Counted from the first letter of the stretch, positions 1 to 9,784 are shown. The stretch: DNA of 64,000 nucleotides from Muribaculaceae bacterium (GCA_022510505.1 JAFLTL010000006.1:33867-97866); one strand, 5' to 3'. Numbers and translations: made by a program. Notes: generated by a model not told the origin, from the sequence alone.

Positions 1-858
1 TTCACTATAGAGGCTAACCCCGAGGATGTGTCGAGGGAATGGTTGGAGACAGTAAAACGCTTGGGAATAGACCGTGTTAGCATGGGCGTTCAAACGTTTG
101 ACGACGCCAAGTTGCGGGTGATAGGTCGCAGACACACATCGACAGAGGCGCGTCGAGCTATCGAAGCCATCATAGAGTCGGGATTAAATTACAGTATTGA
201 CCTGATATATGGACTTCCCGGTCAATCGGTAAAAGAGTGGAACGATAATCTAAACATCCTGGGAGAATATTGTCCGCCACATTTTTCGGCCTATGGGTTG
301 AGTTATGAACCCGGCACACGTTTGTATGCCGGGCTGCAGGCAGGGAGATATATTCAATGCAGTGAGGAGGATGTCCTGACAATGTATGAGAATCTGGTGG
401 AGTTTGCGGCGAAGCACGGATATGAACATTATGAGATATCAAATTTTTCAGTACCCGGTAAGGAATCGGTTCACAACAGCTCCTATTGGGATGGTATACC
501 ATATATAGGTATCGGGCCGGGCGCCCACAGTTTTGACGGAGTAAACAGGTTTTACAATCCGGCCGATTCGAAAGGATATGTCGATAAATTAAAGAGAGGA
601 GAGTTGCCTTTGGTAATGGATGCGGAAACCGATGAGGAACGTCTCAACGATATAGTTATAAGTTCCCTGCGCACTCGGAAAGGACTGGATTGGAGCCGGA
701 TAGCCGGTTTTGACGAGCGGATAGCCGGGAGATTGAGAGAGAATATGACTCGGGAGGAACGCAAGGGGAATTTGAGAGTCAACTCAGTGGGCAACTATAT
801 CATTCCTCATTCAAAATGGCTTGTTTCGGATGATATATTCCGAAACGTCATGATATGA
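1..858 (+). CDS. hemW: HemW-like radical SAM protein, 3' part (5' truncated)
   Basis: The frame is open from base 1, so the gene begins outside the window; 285 residues are visible. The conserved HemW/HemN-family stretches are RVSMGVQTFDD, DLIYGLPGQ, FSAYGLSYEPGT, HYEISNFSVPG and IGIGPGAHSF, in family order. The radical-SAM CxxxCxxC cluster motif must lie upstream of the window edge. HemW proteins are heme chaperones related to oxygen-independent coproporphyrinogen III oxidase. HNSSYW after the ISNF motif matches the HemW branch (HNLNYW type) rather than HemN. The gene ends 121 bp before a convergent succinate dehydrogenase operon. HemW against HemN cannot be fully settled without the N-terminus. 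Confidence 0.9.
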   Translation, partial: FTIEANPEDVSREWLETVKRLGIDRVSMGVQTFDDAKLRVIGRRHTSTEARRAIEAIIESGLNYSIDLIYGLPGQSVKEWNDNLNILGEYCPPHFSAYGLSYEPGTRLYAGLQAGRYIQCSEEDVLTMYENLVEFAAKHGYEHYEISNFSVPGKESVHNSSYWDGIPYIGIGPGAHSFDGVNRFYNPADSKGYVDKLKRGELPLVMDAETDEERLNDIVISSLRTRKGLDWSRIAGFDERIAGRLRENMTREERKGNLRVNSVGNYIIPHSKWLVSDDIFRNVMI

Positions 859-930
859 AAGCATTAAAAAATATCGAGCCGTTTTCAACTACTTGCCGGC
901 ATTCGGGGATATTAACAGGGATTATAAAAT

Positions 931-962
931 AAAAAAGAGGAACCATAGGGCTCCTCTTTTTT
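931..962. terminator. Bidirectional intrinsic terminator
   Basis: An 11-bp perfect inverted repeat (AAAAAAGAGGA at 931-941, TCCTCTTTTTT at 952-962) encloses a 10-base loop. It has an A-run before and a T-run after the stem, so it can work on both strands. It lies between the convergent hemW and frdB genes, where a shared terminator is expected. Confidence 0.85.
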
Positions 963-979
963 TACCAGGGAATTAAATT

Positions 980-1735
980 TTAATCGTTCCATTTAGCTCG
1001 GATGAATTCACGATTCAAACGGGCTATGTTGCTGATGGAAATGTTTTTAGGACATTCGGCTTCGCACGCTCCAGTGTTGGTGCAGTTTCCGAATCCGAGT
1101 TCATCCATTTTCTTTACCATAGCCTTTGCACGGCGTTTACGTTCTACTTGTCCTTGCGGGAGGAGAGCGAACTGGCTTACTTTAGCCGATACAAAAAGCA
1201 TAGCAGAACCATTCTTACAAGCGGCGACACAAGCTCCACATCCGATGCAGGTGGCCGAGTCCATGGCCATGTCGGCGATTTCTTTGGAGATGGGGAGGTT
1301 ATTAGCATCCTGTGCACCTCCGCAATTGAAGGATACGTAACCTCCGGCCTGCTGTATCTGGTCAAAAGCATTACGATTAACCATCAGGTCACGAATAACG
1401 GGGAACGCAGCTGAACGCCAAGGTTCGATAGTGATTGTGTCCTCGTTTTTAAACTTGCGCATGTGCAACTGACAGGTTGTGATGCCTTGAACGGGTCCGT
1501 GGGGATGTCCGTTGATGTAGAGAGAACACATTCCACAGATACCTTCACGGCAGTCATTGTCGAAAACGACCGGTTCTTCACCCTTTTCGACAAGCTGCTG
1601 GTTCAACATGTCGAGCATCTCGAGGAAGCTGCTTCCCGTGGAGACGTTCTCGACGCGGTAATTGACGAACGCACCCTTATCTTTTGGGCTGCGCTGACGC
1701 CATATCTTAAGATTAACGTTGATTGTATGTTCCAT
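980..1735 (-). CDS. frdB: Succinate dehydrogenase/fumarate reductase iron-sulfur subunit
   Basis: This 251-residue protein carries electrons between the flavoprotein and the membrane quinone site. An N-terminal ferredoxin domain contains CREGICGMC and a later cysteine in GITTC for the [2Fe-2S] centre. The C-terminal domain has [12 protein letters not shown] and [13 protein letters not shown] for the other Fe-S clusters. The start is taken at the ATG giving [12 protein letters not shown]; a longer reading would need a TTG at 1750. The gene lies 20 bp after the flavoprotein stop and is the last gene of frdCAB. Whether the complex runs mainly as fumarate reductase or succinate dehydrogenase cannot be read from the sequence; in anaerobic Bacteroidales it is known as the fumarate reductase of the succinate pathway. 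Confidence 0.95.
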   Translation of the reverse strand: MEHTINVNLKIWRQRSPKDKGAFVNYRVENVSTGSSFLEMLDMLNQQLVEKGEEPVVFDNDCREGICGMCSLYINGHPHGPVQGITTCQLHMRKFKNEDTITIEPWRSAAFPVIRDLMVNRNAFDQIQQAGGYVSFNCGGAQDANNLPISKEIADMAMDSATCIGCGACVAACKNGSAMLFVSAKVSQFALLPQGQVERKRRAKAMVKKMDELGFGNCTNTGACEAECPKNISISNIARLNREFIRAKWND

Positions 1736-1755
1736 AGAGATTGGCTTCAAAAGGG

Positions 1756-3783
1756 TTAGGACTTATAGTTACGGGTTTGAACCTGTATGGCCTCATATTT
1801 CAGTGGTTCCTTAAGAAGGATGGGCTTTTCGTTGTCACCGGTGTACTTCCAGCAGCTAACGTACATATAGTCTTTGTCGTTACGCTTAGCTTCTCCGTCT
1901 TCGGTTTGATATTCTTCACGGAAATGTGCTCCGCATGATTCATTACGATGTAGAGCGTCGATGGCCATCATCTTTGCAATTACGAGGAAGTCCTCGAGAC
2001 GCAGAGCTTTTTCCAGTTCGGTATTGAGGTCGTCGGCCCTTCCAACGATTCTCAAGTCGCTATAGAATTCCTTACGAACCTTTTCAATTTCATCGATAGC
2101 CTTCACCAGTCCCTGGAGATTACGTCCCATTCCAACCAGATCCCACATAACGTGTCCAAGCCGCTTGTGAATTTGGTCGGGGCTCTTAGTGCCTTTGATG
2201 TTCATGAGACGTTCAATTCGTTCGCGAACATCTTTCTCGGCCTTATCGAATTCGGGAGTATCAGTGGTGAAATGAGGAACCTTAATCTGGTCGCTCAGAT
2301 AGTTTTGCATAGTGTAGGGGAGGACGAAATATCCGTCGGCGAGACCTTGCATAAGAGCTGAAGCTCCGAGACGGTTAGCTCCGTGGTCGGAGAAGTTACA
2401 TTCTCCGATAGCGAACAGTCCCTTAACTGAAGTCATCAGTTCATAATCAACCCAGATTCCACCCATAGTATAGTGAGAAGCGGGGAATATCATCATCGGA
2501 GTCTCGTAGGGGTTATCATCAGAGATCATCTGATACATGTCGAAGAGGTTCCCGTAGCGGTCGCGCACGACATCTTCTCCGAGGCGTTCGATAGCATATT
2601 TGAAGTCGAGGTAAACGGCATTTCCGGTACCTACGCCGTAGCCTGCATCGCAGCGTTCCTTAGCGGCGCGGCTTGCGATGTCGCGAGGACAAAGGTTACC
2701 GAAAGCCGGATAGCGACGTTCGAGATAGAAATCGCGATCTTCATCGGGAATATCGGTGGGACGTTTTTTCCCGGCACGAATAGCCTCGGCATCCTCTTTT
2801 TTCTTAGGAACCCAAATTCGTCCATCGTTTCGGAGAGATTCACTCATCAATGTGAGTTTACTCTGATCCTCACCGTGCACGGGGATACATGTGGGGTGGA
2901 TTTGAGTAAATGCGAGATTGCTGAGGTAGGCTCCCTTCTTAAAAGCTTGTACTGCAGCGGAGCCATTGCATCCCATAGCGTTGGTAGAAAGGAAGAATGC
3001 GCGTCCGTAGCCACCTGTAGCGAGAACAACGGCGTGAGCAGCGTAACGTTCGATTTCTCCGGTTATGAGGTTTCTCATGATGACGCCACGAGCACGTCCG
3101 TCAATAATGACTATGTCGAGCATTTCACGGCGGTTGTAGCTCTTAACCGTACCTTTCTGAATCTGGCGGTTCAAAGATGAGTAGGCACCGAGAAGAAGTT
3201 GCTGACCAGTTTGTCCTTTAGCGTAGAATGTTCTGGAAACCTGTGCACCACCAAACGAACGGTTGGCGAGCAGTCCGCCGTATTCGCGAGCAAAGGGCAC
3301 TCCTTGCTGAACGCATTGGTCGATAATGTTATTGGAAACTTCGGCCAAACGGTAGACATTAGCTTCACGAGCGCGGAAGTCGCCACCTTTAACAGTGTCA
3401 TAGAACAGACGATAGACTGAGTCACCATCGTTCTGATAATTCTTGGCTGCGTTAATTCCACCCTGTGCAGCAATTGAATGGGCGCGACGCGGAGAATCCT
3501 GAATGCAGAAATTATAAACGTTGAATCCGAGTTCACCGAGAGTGGATGCGGCGGAAGCGCCGGCAAGACCAGTTCCGACGACGATAACGTCAAGCAGTCG
3601 TTTGTTGGCCGGGTTAACCAGCTTCTGATGGGCTTTATAGTTAGTCCATTTTTCGGCGACAGGTCCTTCGGGTATCTTGGAGTCGATTTGAAATTCGGGC
3701 AATTTAGCCGATTCAATGTCGGCATAGTCCTTCATGATGGGAGTCGAGTCGATCATCCCTTCGAGGTTTTTTATATCAGCCAT
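1756..3783 (-). CDS. frdA: Succinate dehydrogenase/fumarate reductase flavoprotein subunit
   Basis: This 675-residue catalytic subunit interconverts fumarate and succinate. The FAD dinucleotide fold is [17 protein letters not shown] near residue 70, followed by [13 protein letters not shown], whose His is the usual covalent FAD attachment site. [12 protein letters not shown] and the C-terminal helical domain ([17 protein letters not shown]) are also typical. It lies 27 bp downstream of frdC and 20 bp upstream of frdB, so the three are surely one transcript. The length fits the Bacteroidetes/epsilonproteobacterial-type enzyme. Long antisense open frames across this gene are codon-bias shadows. 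Confidence 0.97.
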   Translation of the reverse strand: MADIKNLEGMIDSTPIMKDYADIESAKLPEFQIDSKIPEGPVAEKWTNYKAHQKLVNPANKRLLDVIVVGTGLAGASAASTLGELGFNVYNFCIQDSPRRAHSIAAQGGINAAKNYQNDGDSVYRLFYDTVKGGDFRAREANVYRLAEVSNNIIDQCVQQGVPFAREYGGLLANRSFGGAQVSRTFYAKGQTGQQLLLGAYSSLNRQIQKGTVKSYNRREMLDIVIIDGRARGVIMRNLITGEIERYAAHAVVLATGGYGRAFFLSTNAMGCNGSAAVQAFKKGAYLSNLAFTQIHPTCIPVHGEDQSKLTLMSESLRNDGRIWVPKKKEDAEAIRAGKKRPTDIPDEDRDFYLERRYPAFGNLCPRDIASRAAKERCDAGYGVGTGNAVYLDFKYAIERLGEDVVRDRYGNLFDMYQMISDDNPYETPMMIFPASHYTMGGIWVDYELMTSVKGLFAIGECNFSDHGANRLGASALMQGLADGYFVLPYTMQNYLSDQIKVPHFTTDTPEFDKAEKDVRERIERLMNIKGTKSPDQIHKRLGHVMWDLVGMGRNLQGLVKAIDEIEKVRKEFYSDLRIVGRADDLNTELEKALRLEDFLVIAKMMAIDALHRNESCGAHFREEYQTEDGEAKRNDKDYMYVSCWKYTGDNEKPILLKEPLKYEAIQVQTRNYKS

Positions 3784-3810
3784 TTCGATAATCTTCTAAA
3801 GGGTTAATCG

Positions 3811-4614
3811 TTATTTATCGAAAAGTCCTTGAGTAGCGGCAGCCGGAGCAGCAAAACCGGCGTCGTGACTTTCCATGTACATGTTCTTATACTGTTCCAG
3901 GAGTTCGGGACAGGTGAGATAGGTTTGTTTATGGGCCTGCACGGTGAAAACGATAGCCTGCGCAACAAAAAGAGCAATTACGACAGTAGTCCACCAGCAT
4001 CCGATGCATTTGAGACGTTTAAGCCACACCTGGTTGTTCCAACCTGCTGTTTGGAACATCGACCAGAAGCCGTGGTTCATGTGGAACCAGAGAGCGATGA
4101 ATCCGATAATGTAGACGATTGGAGTCCATACCTGGCTGAACGCAATCTGTATCATCCAAGTTCCTGCTGCGGGGGGTACAGGTAGTCCGGTGTAGTCATC
4201 AACATAGTAGTTTCCGATGATTTCGGCCCATTGCATTTTAGCCCAGAACTGAATGATGTGTACAACAAGGAATGCCAGAATGACGATACCGAGGATGTAC
4301 ATGTTTTTGCTTGACCATTCGACTTGTTTCGGGCGATGATCAACGGCATAGCGTTCGTGCCCGCGTGCGCGACGGTTCTGGATAGTCAGTGCCGAAGCAT
4401 ATAGGATGTGAAGAATGAACAGGACGGCTAGTCCGCAACTTGCGACCAAGGCATACCAATTAGCGCCAAGGAATTCGCAGATTACATTGTAGGCAACCGG
4501 CCAAAAGATACACACCGCATTCATCAGCACGTGAAACGTAACAAACAGGACGAGGCATGCACCGGTTATAGCCATGACATACTTACGTCCTATTGAAGAG
4601 TTAGTTAGCCACAT
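3811..4614 (-). CDS. frdC: Succinate dehydrogenase/fumarate reductase cytochrome b subunit
   Basis: This di-heme membrane anchor of about 267 residues has five hydrophobic segments and several His residues in or near membrane helices (TFHVLMNA, ILHILYA, VVHIIQFW, WFHMNHGFW), fitting heme b ligation and the B-type single-subunit anchor. The start is taken at the ATG giving MWLTNSSIGRKYVM, which matches family N-termini. An upstream TTG at 4653 would add 13 residues but sits on the predicted promoter -7 element, so it is unlikely. It is the first gene of frdCAB and diverges from the outer-membrane gene at 4764. Confidence 0.93.
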   Translation of the reverse strand: MWLTNSSIGRKYVMAITGACLVLFVTFHVLMNAVCIFWPVAYNVICEFLGANWYALVASCGLAVLFILHILYASALTIQNRRARGHERYAVDHRPKQVEWSSKNMYILGIVILAFLVVHIIQFWAKMQWAEIIGNYYVDDYTGLPVPPAAGTWMIQIAFSQVWTPIVYIIGFIALWFHMNHGFWSMFQTAGWNNQVWLKRLKCIGCWWTTVVIALFVAQAIVFTVQAHKQTYLTCPELLEQYKNMYMESHDAGFAAPAAATQGLFDK

Positions 4615-4650
4615 AGAAGATTTAGGTTTGTTAATAATGATTGTTTGTGA

Positions 4651-4658
4651 CAAAATTA
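4651..4658 (-). promoter_or_regulatory. Predicted -7 element of the frdCAB promoter
   Basis: Read on the minus strand this is TAATTTTG, an exact match to the Bacteroidetes -7 consensus TAnnTTTG. No clear TTTG was found at the expected -33 distance. The implied transcription start near 4644 leaves a leader of about 30 bases before the ATG at 4614. The region is AT-rich, so a chance match is possible. Confidence 0.4.
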
Positions 4659-4763
4659 TATATTTTTTAGCATTTTTTGAGGTATTGGTTTAAACTTTTT
4701 ATACCGAGTTGAGTCTATGAAAATGTGGATACTTAGAAATGCCACGTTTCCAATAGTTTTATT

Positions 4764-7646
4764 ATGTCTAAAATATCAAGAAGTATATTGCGGAGCTGTG
4801 TGGTTCTATGCTTGTCATGCATAGGCTTTTCCGTTCAAGCGTATGTGATAAGGGGAAGTGTGTTAGACAGCTCGGATAATTCAGGCTTAGCCGAGGCTAC
4901 AGTGAGATTGCTAAATTCAAAAGATTCGACCTTTGTGAAAGGCGTTGCGGCAAATCTCGACGGTAAATTTTCAATTGACGGAGTCAAGAACGGCCGTTAT
5001 CTGGTGGAGACGACCTATATAGGTTATGAGACATCGTATCAGCAGGTGACAGTTAAAGATTCCGATCCGAAGCCTTTAACGATCATGCTGAAGGAAAGCT
5101 CGATCATGCTGAAGGAGACTACCGTAGTTGGTGTGAAGACACCAATAAAGGTCATGGAGGACACGATAGAATATAACGCCGACAGTTATACGACTCAGCC
5201 CAACGCTGTAGTAGAAGACCTTCTGAAGCGATTGCCCGGAGTGGAAGTAGGGACAGACGGTTCAATCACAGCCAACGGCAAAACGGTTTCCAAAATATTG
5301 ATTGATGGCAAAGAGTTTTTCAGTGACGACCCGAAAGTTGCATCAAAGAATTTACCGGTGGACATGGTAGAAAAGCTTCAGGTAGTTGACAGAAAGAGCG
5401 ATTTAGCTCGCCTGACAGGAGTGGATGACGGAGAGGATGAAACTGTTATCAATCTGACAGTCAAGAAAGACATGAAAAACGGTTGGTTCGGGACGGTCCT
5501 GGGCGGTTACGGAACCGATGACCGTTACACTGTAAATTTCAACGTGAATCGTTTTTGGAATGGGAATCAGATAACATTCCTGGGAAATGCGAATAATATA
5601 AATGAGCTCGGTTTTACCGACAGTAACGGCAACCGTTTCCGTCGTTTCGGCGGTGACCAGGGTATAAACAATTCACAGGCGTTCGGATTCAACTTCAACA
5701 TCGGCAACAAGGAAATTTTCCGTTTTGGTGGAAATCTCATGTACAGTCACAGTAACCGTTATACATGGAAACAACAGAGCCGAGAATATCTTCTTGATGT
5801 GGATTCCTATTTTCAGAATTCGACCAGCGATGCGACCGATATAGGTCATAATTTTAGGGCCGATTTCAGAATGGAGTGGAAACCTGACTCCTTCAATACG
5901 CTTGATTTCCGTCCAAACTTCTCATATAATCGCAATGACTCGAGGATTGATGAGTTTTCGGTGACTCAGGGCAAGAACATGAGTCAGAATCTTTCGGGAG
6001 ATATAGGAAAAAGCTACGAACTGGGTGCACGTTTAATTTATACTCACAATTTCAAGTATCATCGCGGGCGTTCATTCTCAATATTCGGAAACTATAACTT
6101 TTCCAATGTGAGAGAAGACAGTGAGACCTACAGTTATTACAGATTCCTTCAGGCTTTGGATAATGATGCGGAAGACACGTCGGACAGTGACTGGGAGGCT
6201 TACGAGCAATATACCGACTCCAAGACGTGGAGCAACTCGGTTTCGGGCAGATTCTCATGGACCGAACCTCTTGGAAACGCGTCGAGGGGCAATTTCCTGA
6301 CTGTTGCCTATAGAGCTTCGATGAGATGGAACAATTCGGACAAATTTGTCTATCAGTTAGATGCCGAGAGCATGACCGAGAATGCGGTCTATCATTATAC
6401 GTTGAGCGATGGAGAATATTCCGTGCCGGGTCCGATTTGGGGTGAGGATGTTCCGGAACTTATGGGCAATTTGTCGTCGCAGTACAGGTATAAATATTTC
6501 AATCAGGACATAAGAGTAGGTTATAAGAAAGTCAACAAGAAGTATAATCTTGATTTTGGTTTATCGCTGGTACCGCAAATGTCGAGCAGCAAAGAGCTGA
6601 CCGGATCTAAAGAATCGATACCTGAGAGATGGGTTTGGAATTTCGCACCTTATTTACGAGGTCGTTTCAAATGGAGTAATCAGCGTTCGATGCATCTATT
6701 CTATAACGGCAGGAGTTCCCAGCCATCGATGCAACAGTTACAGCCGGTGGCCGACACCTCAGACCCGTTGAATATCATTCAAGGTAATCCAGATTTGAAT
6801 CCATCGTTCAGTCATAATCTCAACATAAGGTTCCAGGATTTCAACATGGAGCAGCAGCGTTCGGTAATGTTGATGGCCGATTTTTCGATGACCCAGAATT
6901 CCATAGTCTCCAGAACCGATTATGATTTGACCACAGGCGGCCGTTTAACAACGTATCAGAATGTGAATGGAGTGTGGAACGGCAGATTGATGAACATGAT
7001 ATCGTTCCCTTTCAAGAACAAGGCGTGGACTTTCAGCAACAACATATTTGCCAATTTCAATCAGAATGTGGGATTCATATCAACCCAAGAAGGCACAGGT
7101 TCAGCTCAGAAGAACAAGTCTCAGTCGTTAATGTTTGCCGAGTCATTCAGGATTGCTTATCGTCCGACCAATATCGAAATATCGTTGCGACCGAATTACC
7201 GCATTCAAAAAACCTGGAACACAGTTACTACCAGCAACAGCAATACCTTGATCCAGAGTTATGGGGGCAACTTGGACGCAACATATAACGCCCCGTTTGG
7301 TTTGGTGTTGAGTTCGGATGTCGATTGGACAGCAACAACGGGTTATGCCGAGGGTTACAACCAAAACAACTGGCTATGGAATGCCCAGATTGCCTATGAA
7401 TTCCTAAAAGGTCGTTCGGCAACCATAGCAGTTAAGGTCTATGACTTATTAAATCAAAAGAACAATGTGAATCGGAGTGTGACGGCCAATTACATCGATG
7501 ACACGATGTATAATTCACTGACCCGTTACTTCATGGTCACCTTCACTTATCGTTTCAACACTTTCGGCAGGGGTAACGAGCCCGGCGGCGGTCCCAGGTT
7601 CGGTCCCGGTGGTCCCCCTCCCGGTGGCGGTCGAGGTCGCCGTTAA
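4764..7646 (+). CDS. Outer-membrane beta-barrel protein with carboxypeptidase-like and plug domains
   Basis: This 960-residue protein starts with a signal peptide ending near VQA. A carboxypeptidase-regulatory-like beta-sandwich follows (about 27-115; IRGSVLDSSDNSGLAEATVRLLNSKD-type start). A TonB-plug-like region (about 125-235; VEDLLKRLPGVEV, ILIDGKEFF) and a long barrel of alternating aromatic and polar strands complete it. This is the architecture of the Bacteroidetes outer-membrane beta-barrel family related to TonB-dependent receptors. No SusD partner is adjacent, so the substrate is unknown. The last 25 or so residues are a Gly/Pro/Arg-rich tail after the final FNTF strand. The 3' 132 bp overlap a convergent gene. 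Confidence 0.9.
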   Translation: MSKISRSILRSCVVLCLSCIGFSVQAYVIRGSVLDSSDNSGLAEATVRLLNSKDSTFVKGVAANLDGKFSIDGVKNGRYLVETTYIGYETSYQQVTVKDSDPKPLTIMLKESSIMLKETTVVGVKTPIKVMEDTIEYNADSYTTQPNAVVEDLLKRLPGVEVGTDGSITANGKTVSKILIDGKEFFSDDPKVASKNLPVDMVEKLQVVDRKSDLARLTGVDDGEDETVINLTVKKDMKNGWFGTVLGGYGTDDRYTVNFNVNRFWNGNQITFLGNANNINELGFTDSNGNRFRRFGGDQGINNSQAFGFNFNIGNKEIFRFGGNLMYSHSNRYTWKQQSREYLLDVDSYFQNSTSDATDIGHNFRADFRMEWKPDSFNTLDFRPNFSYNRNDSRIDEFSVTQGKNMSQNLSGDIGKSYELGARLIYTHNFKYHRGRSFSIFGNYNFSNVREDSETYSYYRFLQALDNDAEDTSDSDWEAYEQYTDSKTWSNSVSGRFSWTEPLGNASRGNFLTVAYRASMRWNNSDKFVYQLDAESMTENAVYHYTLSDGEYSVPGPIWGEDVPELMGNLSSQYRYKYFNQDIRVGYKKVNKKYNLDFGLSLVPQMSSSKELTGSKESIPERWVWNFAPYLRGRFKWSNQRSMHLFYNGRSSQPSMQQLQPVADTSDPLNIIQGNPDLNPSFSHNLNIRFQDFNMEQQRSVMLMADFSMTQNSIVSRTDYDLTTGGRLTTYQNVNGVWNGRLMNMISFPFKNKAWTFSNNIFANFNQNVGFISTQEGTGSAQKNKSQSLMFAESFRIAYRPTNIEISLRPNYRIQKTWNTVTTSNSNTLIQSYGGNLDATYNAPFGLVLSSDVDWTATTGYAEGYNQNNWLWNAQIAYEFLKGRSATIAVKVYDLLNQKNNVNRSVTANYIDDTMYNSLTRYFMVTFTYRFNTFGRGNEPGGGPRFGPGGPPPGGGRGRR

Positions 7647-8216
7647 TTCCTGTTTCTCGGCTTTTTTCTCCCTGTGGTGTATTAGAGAGACATAACCGTT
7701 TTCGAGGAAAGAAGTCAGTGCAAAAATTATTAGTCCAGTACCGGTCATAATGACACTGACCGGTATATTGTCACGGATGTTGGCTGAGCAAAGAATCACG
7801 ACGCCACCTACCAATATGATCAATGGAAGGAAATAGAACCATCCAGGGAATTTAACAGGGCGGAAAGCGTAGCTCAGAGTAAAGAAATGCCAAAGTCCTG
7901 CAAATATCAAACCGATAGAGAAGACATAGACAAGTATACCGGTAAAGCTATGAGGTGTGAGAAGCATAGCCGCACCGAGTCCAATACCGCCAATGCCGGC
8001 AATCCATCCGATCACAGTTGTAAAAGTGCCTTTAGATCCTTTCGAGTGGGATTGTGAGGCGATAATAACATTTATACATCCTGTCATCGTGAACAATGCT
8101 CCAAGAATATAAACGACCGTCGTTAGAACATTATCTTTTTGAAAAAGAATGCAAAGGACAATTCCTCCTGCCATTAACAGGATGTTTGAAAGCCAATTGC
8201 CTTTAACGATGTTCAT
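7515..8216 (-). CDS. DUF308/HdeD-like membrane protein
   Basis: The protein has 233 residues. About six hydrophobic helices occupy residues 8-175 in the paired pattern typical of HdeD/DUF308 proteins. A hydrophilic C-terminus of about 50 residues rich in Thr, Glu and Gly follows. That tail (EKKAEKQELTATSTATGRG and on) is encoded antisense to the Gly/Pro-rich tail of the convergent outer-membrane gene. The function of DUF308 proteins is poorly defined; HdeD is linked to acid stress in E. coli. It follows the DUF3108 gene by 12 bp, so they are probably co-transcribed. The start is ATG at 8216. Confidence 0.75.
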   Translation of the reverse strand: MNIVKGNWLSNILLMAGGIVLCILFQKDNVLTTVVYILGALFTMTGCINVIIASQSHSKGSKGTFTTVIGWIAGIGGIGLGAAMLLTPHSFTGILVYVFSIGLIFAGLWHFFTLSYAFRPVKFPGWFYFLPLIILVGGVVILCSANIRDNIPVSVIMTGTGLIIFALTSFLENGYVSLIHHREKKAEKQELTATSTATGRGTTGTEPGTAAGLVTPAESVETISEGDHEVTGQ

Positions 8217-8228
8217 GAAGTGAATTAT

Positions 8229-9053
8229 TTAAGGGTTAATATTTGATGACTTCAACACACATCGGATTCCACCAATAGGCAGACGTCCGGTCACCATGTA
8301 GGGAATGCGATGGTCATCTACTCCGATCCAGGCTTGAATTGGATCGGATGATTTTTTCTGATTATTATCAGCGTAGGTGAAAGTGAAGCTGATGTGATAA
8401 ACATCCATGGGTTGATTGTCAAGAACTTCAGGAGTTATTTGAGTTTTCTCAATATAGGTTATCCTGAGAATTTCCTTCTTTTTACCGGAAAAGATGTTGA
8501 ACAGGAGCGATTCGCCGGGTTTCATGGCATCGTAATCGATGAATCGCATATAATAGAAAGCGCTCAGCATGTCAAGAGTGATGCCGGTTGCAGTCATGAG
8601 TTTTTCTCCGTGGGAGACCTCACCTTTTTTGCTTATCTTGTCTATAGTGGCAGTAGCGGAGACAGTGCCGGGGACGTCACGGTAATATTTCAGAGAGTCT
8701 CTTCGGAACGCACCTCCTTCATGTGCTATTTTCTCATAATAAATTGGTTCGAGAGTCGTCATCATCATTCTTCCTGAGAGTGTGTCGCGAACAGTGTAGA
8801 ATTTATCAAAGAATGGTGTGGACTTACCTACGAGCATAGACGTGAATTCCTGGGTGGGTTCGTCAATTTGAGTTATCAGATTAACTTCACCTGCTTTCTT
8901 GGAGATGATTCCCCATTTATAAAGCACGTCATAGTAAAGGTTTTCATTCAGGACGTTAGAGTTTACAACGCTCTCGGTCGTAATGTTTTGAGCGTTTAAT
9001 GCAAAAGATGAGATAATGATACATCCCAAAAAAGAATACAAAAAATTTCTCAT
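8229..9053 (-). CDS. DUF3108 domain-containing exported protein
   Basis: The 274-residue protein starts with a signal peptide (MRNFLYSFLGCIIISSFALNAQ). The rest resembles the DUF3108 family: ENLYYDVLYKWGIISKKAGEV near the N-terminus, LSAFYYMRFIDYDAMKPGE in the middle and QAWIGVDDHRIPYMVTGRLPIG near the end. DUF3108 proteins are predicted periplasmic or envelope beta proteins without a known reaction. It heads a two-gene unit with the DUF308-like gene. Confidence 0.8.
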   Translation of the reverse strand: MRNFLYSFLGCIIISSFALNAQNITTESVVNSNVLNENLYYDVLYKWGIISKKAGEVNLITQIDEPTQEFTSMLVGKSTPFFDKFYTVRDTLSGRMMMTTLEPIYYEKIAHEGGAFRRDSLKYYRDVPGTVSATATIDKISKKGEVSHGEKLMTATGITLDMLSAFYYMRFIDYDAMKPGESLLFNIFSGKKKEILRITYIEKTQITPEVLDNQPMDVYHISFTFTYADNNQKKSSDPIQAWIGVDDHRIPYMVTGRLPIGGIRCVLKSSNINP

Positions 9054-9146
9054 AGCAGATAGTTATTTATAATTATAGACAAACAAAGATGCAAAAAAGT
9101 TTAATAAGGTGTATCATCAGATAACAATAGTTATATTAAAAGAAAT

Positions 9147-9178
9147 TTTCATGTGTAATTTATTTTTCGTTATATTTG
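9147..9178 (+). promoter_or_regulatory. Bacteroidetes-type promoter for the gene at 9194
   Basis: TATATTTG at 9171-9178 matches the -7 consensus TAnnTTTG exactly. TTTC at 9147-9150 lies at the -33 position with a 20-base spacer (one mismatch to TTTG). Transcription would start near 9184, which rules out the in-frame TTG at 9176 as a start and favours the ATG pair at 9194/9197. Confidence 0.7.
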
Positions 9179-9193
9179 GGGACAAATGAAAAG

Positions 9194-9721
9194 ATGATGA
9201 CCTACGACATAATATATAAAGACGAGACCGACCGTTGTTATGGTTTAACCGGAATGGCTGTCAGCATGGCAGTTTTTAATAGTGAAGATCAGATTTTGGA
9301 AATCAACATAGATAGCGCTCCCGACTCAATATTCTTTTCACCCGAGTTTTATTTTTCGGGTAACCCTCGATGTTCGGCTAAGGTTGTTTGGGGAGAGCTT
9401 GCGAACCACTATCGTTTAGCTTTAGCGATGGCAATGGGGAACCTTCTAAGTCGCAGGGTCGTTCTTCAGTCGGGAGGATTGAGTGAGGCCGAAGAGGGCG
9501 GTCTCAGGGATCTGGCAATAGAAGAGGGTTCGAACGTTGTTGGATTGGAGAGTGATGAGGTCGAACGTTTATGGACAAAAGATTATGAATATCTGAAGAA
9601 AGTATTTCGTCATCCGGGTGTACAACGGGCGACTAAAGAAATTGCGTTAGAGATTCAGAAAAGACGTATAATATCGCGTCAAGAACTGTTGGAACTTTTG
9701 TCGGTTCTGAATCGTTTGTAG
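9194..9721 (+). CDS. Uncharacterised protein, 175 residues
   Basis: I do not recognise a named family. The protein is soluble and acidic with no signal peptide or membrane segment. The first 65 or so residues look like mixed alpha/beta (TYDIIYKDETDRCYGLTGMA, then ILEINIDSAPDSIFFSPEF). The remainder is helical, with several Glu-rich stretches and a basic C-terminal helix (KEIALEIQKRRIISRQELLELL). Coding bias and its own consensus promoter support a real gene. It is followed by an inverted repeat and by the promoter of the salvage island, so it is probably monocistronic. Confidence 0.7.
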   Translation: MMTYDIIYKDETDRCYGLTGMAVSMAVFNSEDQILEINIDSAPDSIFFSPEFYFSGNPRCSAKVVWGELANHYRLALAMAMGNLLSRRVVLQSGGLSEAEEGGLRDLAIEEGSNVVGLESDEVERLWTKDYEYLKKVFRHPGVQRATKEIALEIQKRRIISRQELLELLSVLNRL

Positions 9722-9744
9722 GGTGATTTTTCTTAAAAATTGTT

Positions 9745-9780
9745 TTTGATTCTTAATTTTTTTAAAATTTAAGAATCAAA
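9745..9780. repeat. 12-bp perfect inverted repeat next to the salvage-island promoter
   Basis: TTTGATTCTTAA (9745-9756) is repeated inverted as TTAAGAATCAAA (9769-9780), with a 12-base AT-rich centre that can extend the pairing with one bulge. It ends immediately before the predicted -33 region of the next promoter. No T-run follows the stem on the plus strand. It could be an operator for the salvage island or a weak terminator for the gene before it. Confidence 0.6.
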
Positions 9781-9784
9781 TTGG

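Noticed and set aside
2473..3180. A 235-codon open frame antisense to frdA
   Set aside because: It lies wholly inside a highly conserved gene, has no promoter or family resemblance, and is explained by codon bias of frdA.
4681..4705. GGTAT...ATACC inverted repeat upstream of the outer-membrane gene
   Set aside because: Five base pairs with a 15-base loop in AT-rich DNA is expected by chance.
9084..9091. CATCTTTG on the minus strand as a promoter for the DUF3108 gene
   Set aside because: It has a mismatch in the important TA pair and no TTTG at -33, so it was not listed, although some promoter must lie in this 140-bp gap.
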